In this document: one piece after another, positions 24,398-36,331 of the stretch
How the letters are laid out: every line of letters starts with the position of its first letter
Position numbering within the stretch: the stretch's first letter is position 1
Source of the DNA: Gordionus sp. m RMFG-2023
Taxonomy: Eukaryota > Nematomorpha > Gordioida > Chordodea > Parachordodidae
Length of the DNA stretch: 64,000 bases
Direction of reading: 5' to 3'
NCBI RefSeq assembly: GCF_954871325.1
Contig: NC_088775.1
Coordinates: 87,707,561-87,771,560, forward strand
The notes under the pieces: model-generated
What the model was told of the DNA's origin: nothing
What the model saw: the letters and a program-made list of their open reading frames with translations, nothing else
Databases searched by the model: none
Translations under genes and position numbers: made by a program

Positions 24398-24776
24398 TTC
24401 ATACATAAAAGTTATCTACGTATTTGTTAATATTAGTTGATTTTTTTGTAAAGAGACAAATAGCACAGTAAGAACCAATGGGAAAGGGGGAGGAGATTTG
24501 TATTACCAATTGTTTAAAAATTTAAAAGGGTTATAAGAAAATAATATAAAGTTAACTATAAATCAATTACAAAAACTATAAAACTTGACTATTTTTTTTA
24601 AACAAATAAATTCTGATGCCAATATACTCCCCTAGACTCAACCCCATAAAATGAGATAATTTTATAAACGAGAGAAGCTGCAAAAGACTCTTTTTGAGAA
24701 GTAAAACATCTTTTACAAACCCAAACATTGACAATTATTATATTATTTAAAGTAACCTAGCTCACTCCTCACCTCA
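24398..24776. other. Intergenic, no feature seen
   Basis: AT-rich, with no frame, repeat or RNA gene supported. Confidence 0.35.
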
Positions 24777-25002
<226 letters not shown>

Positions 25003-25830
25003 ATAAAGAAAAAAGGAATCCCCCTCTCTTCCCTTCTACTTCTTGAGAAAATACTAGCCATTCCTTATAGTGTATAGCGTGTTTTTATCAGAGACTTGCA
25101 AAGGTCATTATTTTCGACTTGGACAGTAAAAAAAAATTATTTATATTCAGGACAAAGCCTAGATTATTTTTAAAATTTCTTGATCAATTTACGATCTGTC
25201 CAGGCCTAGAATATTTAACAAATTTAGTTATTTCCTCTAATTTTAGGGCCTATATTATTGAAAATTATTAGCAGCAAATGAATATACCCTCAATTATGAT
25301 TTTTATTTTCAACGGCTTTCCTATTTAATCGTTCAAGAATTACAACTGAAATATACATTTTCCTTTAACCGCTTAGAATAAATATTTGACAAGATGAAAA
25401 ATATGGAATGATTCAGAACTTAATTGCCCAGCAAAAATCTAATCGTCTTAGGTATAAAACTGAAAAACTCAGATTAAAGAAATGAATCGCTCAAAAAAAA
25501 ATAGGTAAAATTTTATGTAAAAATATCAATAGAATTCAGTAAAAATTCTTAGCTTTGAAGTCGTGGTTGGGCTTAGTACTAAATAGCCAAAAAAAAGTAT
25601 AGGAATTTTCTTAAAAAAAACGAAAAAAACACATTCAAATAAAACAAAGATAAAATAAAATACGAAAAATAACAAATGCCACCAAATATTTAAAACAAAC
25701 AAAAATAGGGTGTCCTGGTTGATTAGTCTATACTAAAAAGCAATTAATTATCCAAATTAAGCCGACTTAGGGCACAGGCCTAAATATTTTTTTTTAATTC
25801 TAAGCAATTGTGGAGAAAAAAATTTAAATA
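25003..25830. other. Intergenic, no gene seen
   Basis: A hAT-like tip (CAGAGACTTGC) lies near 25089 without a recognisable partner. Otherwise there is AT-rich DNA with no supported feature. Confidence 0.35.
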
Positions 25831-25970
25831 AGAGAAGAGAAGAGAAGAGAAGAGAAGAGAAGAGAAGAGAAGAGAAGAGAAGAGAAGAGAAGAGAAGAGA
25901 AGAGAAGAGAAGAGAAGAGAAGAGAAGAGAAGAGAAGAGAAGAGAAGAGAAGAGAAGAGAAGAGAAGAAG
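25831..25970. repeat. (AGAGA)n pentanucleotide microsatellite, about 28 units
   Basis: A perfect five-base purine repeat over about 140 bases. The open frame through it on the minus strand is an artefact. Confidence 0.97.
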
Positions 25971-26031
25971 GAACTTTCATCTAATAAGTTTGATCATGGC
26001 AGGATAATAGAGGGAGTTTAAGAGTAAATAA

Positions 26032-26900
26032 AAGGAATTTGAACCCGGACCCAAAACCCTGGTATTTTAGTTAAACCCAAACCTGGGCTCTTTTTAAAAG
26101 TATAGGGTTCTAGGTACTAAAATAAAACTTTCCCTTCAAATTCATGAAAAATTAATTTTAAAAAAAAAAATTTTTTTTTCGAGGAATTATTTTTTATTTT
26201 TCTTACCATTTTTCGAAATTTTCTGGTTTTTATACTTCCGGTGATAATTGTAAATTTATTTTATATCAATATTAGAGAGTTAAATATTGTGAATTTTGTA
26301 GTGTAGATTATTTTATTATAAATGATAATGTATTAATATACTATGTAATGGGATTACCGCTGCCTATCTTATGAATTTTAGAAAGTGAAAAATTGGAATG
26401 TTGTAGGCGCGCAACCAACGGGAGGAGGTGGTGGAGGCTTTGCAAATTTGCCTGCTCTCGTAAAAATCATCTTGAGCTAATAACCCCCCCCCTCACACAC
26501 CCAATTAGTAAATTTTACTTTAAAATAAAGACTAACCAATTTTATAATATTAAATAAATAATAACCCAAAATTATTTTTATAAAAATCTAATATAGCTTA
26601 AGTCCTACACATGAGGACCTAATGATCTCCAATTTATTTGGAAAAAACCCACATATAATGCCCCCCCCACTTAACATAATCCTGGATATGCCTATGTTAT
26701 GTAGTGTAGGTAATAATGTTTCCTTATAATTGATATTAAGATGATACTATTAAATAAAACATTTAAAATATCAATTCATTTTTTACTTAAGTAAATTGTG
26801 TTATTTAGAAGGAAATATTTCTTTTTCCAAGCCCTGAATGGAACTTTTTAAAATTTTATTGAACCCGAATATATTTTGTTGTTGAAGGGTTCCATCCCTG
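26032..26900. mobile_element. hAT-type element of the GAACCC family, 8-bp duplication
   Basis: The right end is GGGTTCCATCCCTG; the left end is worn (AAGGAATTTGAACCCGG). GTAAATAA flanks both sides exactly (26024-26031 and 26901-26908). It carries no transposase. Inside, about 26403-26694, is a possible second element whose right end CCTGGATATGCCTATG resembles the tips of the hAT at 38893. Confidence 0.75.
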
Positions 26901-26908
26901 GTAAATAA

Positions 26909-28250
26909 TGACAAATTTCATGTTCTTAAATATTAATGGAACATCAATATTAGAGTGGATTTCAGATCTATATATCAAAATATGGCAAAGAAATCATTGC
27001 AAAATGAATGAAATCATTTCAAAAAAAATACAGCCCAAATAGAATGATTTATGGAAGATTTTTTAATAACAAAATAGCATCATTAGAGAAGGAGTCCAGT
27101 AAAAAAATTTGAAGAGCCCCTTGAAAATTTGTTAAAAATACTTAAGAGATTATTTTAAAATTATTAGTTAAATTCAAGCTAATTTAAAAAAAATAATAAT
27201 TTTTGAGCCTCCCTGAGATTGTAAAGCTAGTGACACCAAGTAATCTAACATAACCCATCAAAATTCAGTGTCAGTGTGGGCCAGACCCAAAAACTTGGAC
27301 AACTTGTACAAATCTATTTTGGAGGCCATCAAAAAAGAGCCATGTGGGAAAAAAACTTTTTCACAAAAATTACAGATCTGCCCATTACTTCTACCTCCTA
27401 TTAGACTAATTCACCTAAAATAAGGCCTCAGTTTCTTACTTAGATTATATATATATATATATATATTGATAAAAAGTTGCAAGTTTTCACTTGACACAAC
27501 AAGGCAAGGATCTCCACACCTAATATTAAATAATTTTTAAAGATCTTTCATACCTAATTTTAGCAAACCAAGATTAGATCCAAAGATCAGTGATCCCAAT
27601 TTTGGCAAATTGCCTTAATCATCAACCCTTTAAAAAAAAGGATCGTGATCTTTTTATTATTAGTTTTGCTCTAAAAAAAATTTTTTAACATATAATAAAT
27701 ACAAAAAAATTTATTAAATTAATATTTTTAAAACAAAAAAACTAGACTTAACAATTTTACGGATCATTGGAAGTTAATTTATACCCCCCCCCCAAATATC
27801 AAAGGAATATATTAGATTAACAAAAAAAAATTGATAAGCACTAATGGGCCCAAACTGGCCTGTGGTAAATGGCTTCATCATCTGATAGGAAAAAAAATCT
27901 TTATTGTAAAAAAAAGAAATAAGTCCATCTTATGAATTTATATTTATTTATCATTAAAAATTAATTATAAAATTGCCATATTTAAGCTAATAAACATTCA
28001 TATAAATCCAAAAAAATAGAAATAGGTTTTCAGTAATTTAAGATTGATTATTTAAATAGGATAACATATAAATAATTAATGAATGAAATTTTGATACTTA
28101 AAAAAATTAAAATTTGAAGCACTTGATCTTAAAGCTAAAACATAACTATAAGGAAAATTATTTATTATATTTAATAATAAATTTATTATTACATAAAATA
28201 AAAATCAACTTACATTATTATACACATTTATCAAATCTTATTAAAAATAA
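26909..28250. other. Intergenic, transposon scraps only
   Basis: CTGAGATTGTAAAGCTAG near 27220 matches a hAT-type end seen near 11530. An AT dinucleotide run lies at about 27448-27466 and a C run near 27784. No gene is supported. Confidence 0.4.
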
Positions 28251-28613
28251 TCAATCTTCATATGAAACAAAATATTCTCCAATTTCGGTAATAGCTGCAT
28301 TTTTCAAAATATCATTTGTAGGATAATTTTGGACTTTATTGTCAGAAAATCGACATGGTTCATCCTCATGGATTTGAAAAAGAGGTTGAATTCCATGGGT
28401 ATCTATATCCATTAATTTTAATGCAGTTTTTTGGTTGAATTTCAAAATTTGTAATTCTTTAGATTTATGAAAATCTTTACATATCTTTAAAACAGATATA
28501 TTTTCTAAATAGTCAATCATTTTTTTATCTAATATTTCAAATTCTTTAATATTAATGGAAAGAAATTTTAAATGGTTCTTGACAAAATTTATTTTACAAA
28601 GTATTTTAGGCAT
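28251..28613 (-). CDS. Unknown 120-residue protein, possible second cistron
   Basis: ATG at 28613 lies 2 bases after the stop of the C19orf53-like ORF on the same strand. The protein starts MPKILCKINFVKNHLKF, is rich in Lys and Ile and ends in an acidic GEYFVSYED. There is no signal peptide, membrane span or known motif. Its 120 codons without a stop in 75%-AT DNA suggest real coding. It may be translated from the same mRNA by reinitiation, or by an alternative mRNA form; separate transcription looks unlikely with no room for a promoter. I do not recognise the family. Confidence 0.5.
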   Translation of the reverse strand: MPKILCKINFVKNHLKFLSINIKEFEILDKKMIDYLENISVLKICKDFHKSKELQILKFNQKTALKLMDIDTHGIQPLFQIHEDEPCRFSDNKVQNYPTNDILKNAAITEIGEYFVSYED

Positions 28614-28615
28614 AT

Positions 28616-28822
28616 TTATGATATATTTTGTCTAATATTTTCTTCTATTGTTTTGTTAATTTTTTTCTCTATTAAATTTTTTGCTTTTTGATCATTAATT
28701 GTTTGCAGTTTCTTAGGTGCAATATATCTTTTTCCTTTTGTCAATTCCGTTTTTTTTATATGCTTGGATTTTAATTTAATATCTGAAGGTAATTGCTTTA
28801 TTTTTAATTTTCCTTGAACCAT
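28616..28822 (-). CDS. C19orf53: C19orf53/UPF0390 family small basic protein
   Basis: 68 residues. It shares with the family (Leydig cell tumour 10 kDa protein homologues) the MxQGKxK start, the central GKRYIAPKK block (family: GGRVIAPKK), and a following amphipathic run, AKNLIEKKINKTIEE. The usual lysine-rich tail is missing, so it is shorter than the human protein of 99 residues. Members are reported as nuclear or nucleolar; the exact role is unclear. The ATG is preceded by an acceptor, TTTTTAG/ATA, and a donor AAAG/GTATTT lies 44 bases upstream, so a tiny 5'-UTR intron (28826-28869) is likely. Immediately downstream on the same strand is another ORF. Confidence 0.75.
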   Translation of the reverse strand: MVQGKLKIKQLPSDIKLKSKHIKKTELTKGKRYIAPKKLQTINDQKAKNLIEKKINKTIEENIRQNIS

Positions 28823-28928
28823 TATCTAAAAATTAAAATTATTTTATATGGATACTATTAATTAAATACCTTTGTAGAAAAATTTGTGTTTCTTATCAAA
28901 AGTATGAGCCACTAACCTATTACAAAAC

Positions 28929-28978
28929 AAACCTATCGTACGTCAAAAATAAACCAGGTTTGACAACGTCGATAGGTT
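28929..28978. promoter_or_regulatory. Inverted repeat in the likely promoter/5'UTR region
   Basis: AACCTATCGTACGTCAAA pairs with TTTGACAACGTCGATAGGTT with small bulges. It lies about 110 bases before the C19orf53-like ATG. It could be a regulatory dyad or a transposon remnant. Confidence 0.4.
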
Positions 28979-29605
28979 AAGTGAGATATGACAGCTGGAT
29001 AATGCAAAATATATTTAAACAAGTGACAAAGCGTCCATAGAAGCAATGGAAGATTGCCTCTATTAAATTTTTCTTAAAAACTTTTTAAATTAATATAATT
29101 TTTATACCAGTGATGAAACGTGAAGTTTACTAGTAGCAAATCAATTAATTATTTTTACTTACAATATCATATCCTAAAATATTTATAATACCTATTTTCC
29201 ATTGGGAATAATAGACATAAAGTAGAATATAGAGAATTAAAATGTACATCTAGTGAGCCACTCATGTTTTTTTTATCGATAGAAAAATTAATGCTAGTTT
29301 TAATACCTTTTTAAAGTTTTACAAAATTGATTTTGGTTTCCCTTTCAATAATCAATTGCTTGACAACAAAATTTCTTGACCTAGTGATATTTTTAATCAA
29401 TTTTCAATAATACAATTGCAATTATTAAGCATATTAATTCAGTATTGCTTTAAAATAGAAGAAATTTTTTATTTAATTAGAAAATTTTTTTTTTCTTCTT
29501 TATTTATTAGATATAAGCATTTTATATTTAGTTCCTTACTTCCTTCATGTATATTTATTTTAGTAAAAATAACAATAAATTTTATAATAAATTATTTTTA
29601 TTATT
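28979..29605. other. AT-rich stretch without a supported gene
   Basis: A 74-codon frame at 29416-29640 is low-complexity and runs into the tandem repeat. It is not supported as a gene. Confidence 0.4.
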
Positions 29606-29755
29606 TAGTAAAAACAATAGTAAATTATTTTACTACGTAGTAAAAACAATAGTAAATTATTTTACTACGTAGTAAAAACAATAGTAAATTATTTTACTAC
29701 GTAGTAAAAACAATAGTAAATTATTTTTATTAAGTAGTAAAAACAATGTAAATTT
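29606..29755. repeat. 32-base tandem repeat with a palindrome in each junction
   Basis: Units TAGTAAAAACAATAGTAAAT... of 32 bases start at 29606, 29638, 29670 and 29702, followed by a worn copy. Each junction forms the perfect 18-base palindrome TTTTACTACGTAGTAAAA. Confidence 0.92.
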
Positions 29756-30059
29756 TATAACGAAGGAAATTTTTTAATGTAGTATAAATAATAGTATAAT
29801 TAATTAATAAAGTGTTATAATGTTGTAAATTAAAATAAAGAAGTAAATTTAATATAAGATATTTATTTATAAAATCAATGTTTTCAGTTAAGAAATATTC
29901 CTCATAGATTGTTATATAACAATAACTATGGTGAGAAAAATTTTTATTTATAATAATTTTATTCTAAAACTAAAAATGATACTAAAAATAAATATAAAAT
30001 AAGGTATATATATATAAATGTATTATAAAAAACAATTTAAACGAAATATATATTTTAAG

Positions 30060-31204
30060 CAGAGTTGTACATTTCTCAAAATAAAAAGATCTTCTGTTTC
30101 GGACAAAATTGCTCATGAAAAATTTTAAATGCAAATTTAAATTTTAACACACCCAAAGTAACTTTTTAAAATTTTACATTTTCACTTATAACTTTTTTTA
30201 TAAAAATATTTCAGACTTAATATTAATTCTAAATATGATAAAAAAATCTCCATTCTATCATTTATAAATTTTAACCTGTTTGCGTAAAAAAAAATCAAAA
30301 AAGTTAAGTAAAACGATTATGACAATTGTCACTTTTCTATGGTACATCTTTATTTAAATTTAAATTTTACATCTTAATAATAAAAATTTTAACCTGTTTG
30401 CGTAAAAAAAAATCAAAAAAGTTAAGTAAAACGATTATGACAATTGCCACTTTTCTATGGTACATCTTTATTTAAATTTTACATCTTAATAATAAAAATT
30501 AATAAAAATTTTAACCTGTATGCTTAAAAAAAAATCAAATAATTTAAGTAATATAATAACGATTATGACAATTGTCACTTTTCCATGGTACATCTTTATT
30601 TAAATTTAAACTATACATCTTAATATTAAAAATTTTAACCTGTTTGCGTAAAAAAAAATCAAAAAAGTTAAGTAAAACGATTATGACAATTGTCAATTTT
30701 TTGTGTTACAAATTACAATACATCTTCATTGAAATTTTAACTTAATTTTTTTTACAATATTAATTTTTACCCATTTATGTAAAAATAACAATTAGAAAAA
30801 TTATCGCTCTTCTGAATTTAACATTTTATTAATAATATAATAAATTAAATTTTTACCCTTCTGTGATAAAACTTTTTTTATAAAATACGATTATGAAAAT
30901 TGTCGGTGCATCTTTATTGAATTTATATTTTAATTTAACATGTTTAAAAAATAAATAATATTTTTTTCTTTCATCAAGGCGAGGAGAAGTATAAAACATA
31001 AAAGAAATAATATATTAATAAAATTGAAAAACATCTGGGCTTTTAATAAAGGGGTAAAAAAATAAATATCATGAAGATCTTTGAAGATCGTTACACAAAA
31101 ATTTTTTATAAATAAAAGATCTTCAAATTTTATGATCTTCAAAGATCTTGCTCAAATTTTTGAGCGCTCAAAAATCTTCAAAGAAGATCTTTTGTACAAC
31201 TCTG
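30060..31204. mobile_element. hAT-type non-autonomous element with internal minisatellite
   Basis: Ends CAGAGTTGTACA and TGTACAACTCTG are exact inverted repeats. ATTTTAAG flanks both sides exactly (30052-30059 and 31205-31212). It is 1,145 bp, without transposase. GATCTT/AAGATC words cluster near both ends, and 31078-31200 can fold on itself. Confidence 0.93.
30268..30750. repeat. Minisatellite of about 120 bases inside the hAT element
   Basis: Units start TTTTAACCTGTTTGCGTAAA at about 30268, 30387, 30508 (with TATGCTT) and 30633, and a worn fifth begins near 30757. Each contains AAAACGATTATGACAATTGT and ACATCTTTATTTAAATTT. Confidence 0.92.
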
Positions 31205-31212
31205 ATTTTAAG

Positions 31213-32228
31213 GCTATAATAACAATTTAAGTTAAATAAAAAATCAATTGATCAACATAGATATATATATTAAGATTTTTAGATATTATATTAACTTTCT
31301 ATTATCCTACAATTTAGAAATATAAAATTATGAAAAAAATTTACATTCTCACCAAAATATAATTTAGTTATCAAAAATTAATATTAAACATGTATTAAAC
31401 TTTCTATCAAAATATTTATATTACAAATCAATATATATAATATTACCCTTTATTATTTTTATATATCTTCAATATATTTTTAAAAAATATTATAACATCA
31501 CAAAGAATTATATATATAATATATCCACCAAAAAAAATTTTACACAAAAAAATGTCTAAATAAATATTTTAGATCATGGAAAATGTATTCATAATTATTG
31601 TACTACTTTCCGCCCTTTTATATCTTTTTCTCAAGATATGAAAATATTATAAATTCTCAAGCATGGATATTATAAATAACGTTGGGATAAAAAGTATCCC
31701 GATCTTCTATTTTAAAATAAATATAAAAAATTGCAATCTAATATTTTAATACTGCTAAATTAGAAGGATCCCGATACGCGTTTTTAAAATAGCTTTTATA
31801 TAATAAGAGAATACAAAAAAACCTTGTAAAACTAATTACTAATCGCCATAAAAGATAAATTTATAATTGCCAAATTTCTTACTAATTTTAAGATAATATT
31901 TAAAAAAAATGATACAAATTTGAATATAAAATTATAAAGTAAAATATAAAATGCGATTATAATATAAGAAATAAAGAAAAAAATTTATTTGTTATTTTGA
32001 TATTCAAATAATATATTGGTTATTTCGATATTCAAATAATATTAAATTTATTTTAAAATAATATCAAGATATATTATAATTTATTTAAATTAATTTTATA
32101 TTATATTTTTATAATTTATTTGTTTATGTTAATTATTATTTTAATTTATTTTTAGTTAATATCAAAATATTATTTTTTAATATCTATAATATAACACAAT
32201 TCACTTTCGTTACTTGGTCACCCTTCTC
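31213..32228. other. Extremely AT-rich stretch, no feature seen
   Basis: Long runs of A/T with no frame or repeat worth naming, apart from local TATTATTT/ATATAT simple sequence. Confidence 0.4.
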
Positions 32229-32755
32229 TTAACCCTTCTATACTCCGGTGAGGTGTATGAAATCCCAGGCATGCTAGAAATGATATTATGTAATAACCGT
32301 TAAATATTATGATCTAGATTCTTCAGTAGCCACATCAAATAAATCTTAGAATCTATATTCCAAATTTCATCTATTTCGGTTGAGTAGTTTTTAAGATATA
32401 AGCATTTTGTGACTGATTGGGGTTTATGAGACTCCACCAGAATAAATTTTTAATTTATTTTCTCTGGTGGAGTTATTTTATTTTTATGTTTCACCAGCTG
32501 AATCATTTCTCAAATTATTTTTATCATTTATAATTCTGAAACTAAATATATAATTATTTAAGATGTAATATCATATTATTTGAGGTGATTATGACAATGT
32601 AATTAATATGAGGTTGAAGATTTTGGGATGAAGAAGAAAAGTTAGTTTAAGAACAAACTTAATATTACTTTAGATAAATATGGAATCATTTATCATAGTA
32701 TACTCCTCTTTAAAATTATGTAAAAATATAAGTTTTAAATAAAAAAAGGTAATCA

Positions 32756-33530
32756 AAGAATAAGAATTCGTCAACAAAATTTAGTTATTCATTTGCCAGC
32801 TATAAAAGAATATGGGAAAGAAGCTGACACTATAGAAAAATGTTTTGACTTGTTCAAAAAATGATTGAAGAGATTAGTTATCATACCAATGAAAAGATTA
32901 AAATTATATGTAAAAACTGTGGTAAAAGTGTAAAGTAATATTTGTGAAAAGATTGATATAATATAGGGTTATTGTAGTTTTGGGGTATATTATTATTATA
33001 AGAAATAGAATAAAAAAATAATATTTGTAGAAAATTATATAATATTAGATGATTATTGTTTTTTTTTTTCGATATATTATTATTATAAAAAATATAAGAA
33101 AAAATTAATATATGTAAAAAATTATATAATATTAGATGATTGTTGTTTTTTTCGATATATTATTATTATGAAAAATATATATAGATTGTGATTGTAAAAA
33201 TTATTATTATTATTATCATAGATTAAAATAAAAGTTTTGTTTTAAAAAAAAGGAAATTTATTGTTGAAAGCCAACATAAAAGTGTGTGGTCAAGTAAGAT
33301 CACTTTTAATTAATAATAAGTTTTATATTAAAAGCGTATTTTGGTTACTAAGCTAATATAAAAAAAAACTATACTGACAATTATGAAAGTTCCACTAAAG
33401 AAGTTGATGCAACATAATTCGAGGAATTATTGGGAGATCTTTATTTAGCTGGAATTTTTAAATCTAACCATCAAAATAAAAAAAACGAAATATTTTTCTT
33501 CGAATATATAAAATAAATTATGTTTAGAAC
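32756..33530 (+). pseudogene. piggyBac transposase remnants
   Basis: Near 32780 the plus strand encodes NLVIHLPAIKEYGKEAD, then, after a frameshift, IEEISYHTNEKIKI, both fitting the N-terminal part of the piggyBac transposase domain (HLPG...; I...TN..I). Near 33390 it encodes ELLGDLYLAGIFKSNHQNK, matching the usual ALIGLLYLAGVFKSN block. Between them (about 32940-33185) lies AT-rich DNA with roughly 90-base repeats. The catalytic core beyond is missing. Confidence 0.75.
32940..33185. repeat. Repeats of about 90 bases inside piggyBac
   Basis: About three diverged units share AAAATTATATAATATTAGATGA and GATATATTATTATTAT. They separate the two transposase remnants. Confidence 0.65.
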
Positions 33531-33727
33531 ACATTAATGTTTTATGTAATAAATGTTTTACATGTCAAATTTAGGTCTATATTTTTTTATATTGGAATGT
33601 ATTAGTGTAATTTTATTTTTATATTGAACAATAAAGATATATATTATGAATTGATTATATGATAGATAAGTTATTTTTTTAATTTAATATTTGAAATTTA
33701 AAAAATTATAATTATTCTCATCATCTT

Positions 33728-36150
33728 TTGTAAAGGTTGGCAGGGATCAAAGCAAGATTAAACAAAAAGATTTAAAACTTTTATTAAATAAATATATTTT
33801 AAAAATATTTAACTACAATTTAACTAAAAAACCATAATAAATTTATCCTTTATATATACAAAAAATCTATTAAACAATTAAATGAAAAAATGGTGTTAAT
33901 TTAATGAATGTAAGATACAAAAATTTGCGCTAAATAATAACCATACAATAAAATAATAATCCATGTTCAACATTCCACCCTCTACAGGAACCCCGCCTAG
34001 GTTCTCTTTAGACGTAAATCTTTCGTTTTCAAGGAGTTACCCATCTATTTTGATCATAAAATCTGTCATAGTTTCGTCTTGGCAAATGATAGTTATCTTG
34101 GTTGTAAAAATCTTATCTTGCCTTGCTCCCTCCAAATCTTTTAAAAAAACGGTTTAGTATGTAATTCGACTTTGTCATCCTTTTGTTAATTATTATCATA
34201 ATTTGTTATTGAATAATTTTAGAATATATGTATTATTGAATAAGAATCGCCGAATAATCGAAATAGAATTAACTTAATGAATATCGAATTTGAATAAGAA
34301 TAATTGAAGTATAATATCGAATATTTTGAATGAAATAAATAATTGCTCGCGTTTTATTTTAATTTTATTATATTATAAATATTGCGTTTTAAATTATAGC
34401 GTTTTATATAATAATTTTTATCCATGTTAAAATTCAATTTTATCTTTTTTTTAAAAAAATATTTTCAATTGTAGCGTTTTATATAATAATTTCTTCATTT
34501 TTTGTATATATATCCATAAGATGATATGTACGTCTGTACACCCATCTCTCTCTTCAGAAATTTAAACTTTATGTCCTTATTTTTTAATTTAAAAAGTATT
34601 TTGAAATAATAATTATTCATAATATTGTTTTTAGTAAAAAATAAATTTTGAACCTCAAATTTTTAGAAAAAGATCTCTTCATCACATTCTTGAATATTAA
34701 TCTAGGATGAAGACGTTTAGTTTTTATATGACTTCTCTTAGTGATACTTTTAATTGTTTTCAAATTTATAAGTCTCAATTTTTTTTATCGCATTTAGTAA
34801 AAGTTTTTTTAATTTTATTATTTTCTTTAATCTTTGTTTCATTGTTTTCTTTAATGTTTATTTCCTTTTTTTCTATAATCACGAATATTTCAAATTTTAT
34901 TACATAATTTATCTCTTTTAGTTTATAAGAATCTCTTTCCTTTTGAATATTGGGTTTTAATTCAATATTTTTCAATTTTTTGATACTAAAAGATTTACAA
35001 TTATGATGATCATTTCTTTTATAATAATATGTTTCTTTATCTAATTATATATTTTTATAATAATATGTTTCTTTATCTAATTATATATTTTTATAATAAT
35101 TCTCATTATTAGATTTACTAAAATTTTTATTAGAACAATTTTCTTTTATTTCTGATTTATAATTACATAAGTATTTTAATGTACACAATGCCTCATCATA
35201 ACTTGAATCTAACTTTCTTGGTAACATTGCTTTCATGACCAAAAATAAACCATCTGGTAAATTACATATTAAGCTTAGAATATTCTTACTATCACGAAAT
35301 ATTAAATAATCTTCCAATTTGTCTATGGACTTTGTTTTATTATTATTGTCCCATATAGGTTTATTTATAATTTAGAGATTTATCATTAAATATTTTAATT
35401 ACTTTTCACTTTTTCGAATTAATCATTACTTACATGTTTTTAGAATGAACATAACATTCCAGAACTTTTTTTTTATCTAGTTATCTAAGTTTCAGTAGCT
35501 AAAATCATATTGTCTATCAAGAAATTTAATTGTTATTTATTATTAAGCAAATATTTTTTTAAGGTTATCTAAGTATTCATATATGTTCATTGTGACTGAT
35601 TTATATTTAATTTACTCAGTTATTTTATTAAGTATATTGGAATTTTATAACTTTCCTTTTTTTTTACTTGGATTTAGAATATTTTATAAATCATCATTGG
35701 TTTTACTACATAAAATTCATAACCTATTGTTTAACTATCATATTGGTTCTTGTAAGTTTATATTATAACAACTGCATTATCCATGATAGCTTCGTCTAGT
35801 TTGATATCTAGTTTAACAATTCTCCTCATAGTTGACTGATCCATTTGACCTAAATTATATTTAGTAGAAAAAAAATAAATTTAACAGATATTCCGCTGCC
35901 ACCATGTAAAGGTTGGCAGATATCAAATCAAGATTAAACAAAAAGATTTAAAACTTTTATTAAATAAATATATTTTAATAATATTTAACTACAATTTAAC
36001 TAAAAAACTATAATAAATTTATCCTTTATATATATACAAAAAATCTATTAAACAATTAAATGAAAAAATGGTGTTAATTTAATGAATGTAAGATACAAAA
36101 ATTTGCGCTAAATAGTAACCATATAATAAAATAATAATCCATGTTCAACA
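33728..36150 (-). mobile_element. Small LTR retroelement, no recognisable pol
   Basis: Two long terminal repeats of about 245 bases (33728-33972 and 35905-36150) begin TGTAAAGG and end TTCAACA on the plus strand and are highly alike, so insertion is fairly recent. TCTTT is duplicated exactly at 33723-33727 and 36151-36155. Next to the right LTR on the minus strand is TGGTGGCAGCGG, in the place and style of a Copia-type primer site; a purine-rich GTAGAGGGTGG lies by the left LTR. The 1.9 kb inside has only broken gag-like coding on minus; no protease, integrase or RT is seen. It looks like a short non-autonomous Copia-type element, inactive. Confidence 0.85.
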
Positions 36151-36331
36151 TCTTTAATCTAAGCTTAAAAAATAAAATAAATAAATTTTTATCAGGTTTA
36201 AGGTTAGTGCTATCGTATATATCCAAATATTAAATAATAATAATGAATATAAATGGAGATATATACATTTGAAATTGGGGTCTATTAACAAGTACTAACA
36301 TTATTTTTTCACCTGAGTATTGAAGGGTTAA

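Larger units (their letters stand above)
32233..36327. mobile_element. piggyBac element with intact ends and TTAA targets
   Basis: TTAA at 32229-32232 is followed by CCCTTCTATACTCCGG. At the other end CCTGAGTATTGAAGGG is followed by TTAA at 36328-36331. The inverted tips match at most positions, and a TTAA duplication is the hallmark of piggyBac. Transposase remnants occur at 32756-33530. An LTR retroelement (33728-36150) is inserted within, so the piggyBac itself is only about 1.67 kb and internally deleted. A dyad at 32431-32473 (ACTCCACCAGA against TCTGGTGGAGT) lies near the left end. Confidence 0.88.

Noticed and set aside
25780-25980. 66-codon minus-strand frame of SSLLF repeats
   Set aside because: Produced by the AGAGA pentanucleotide repeat.
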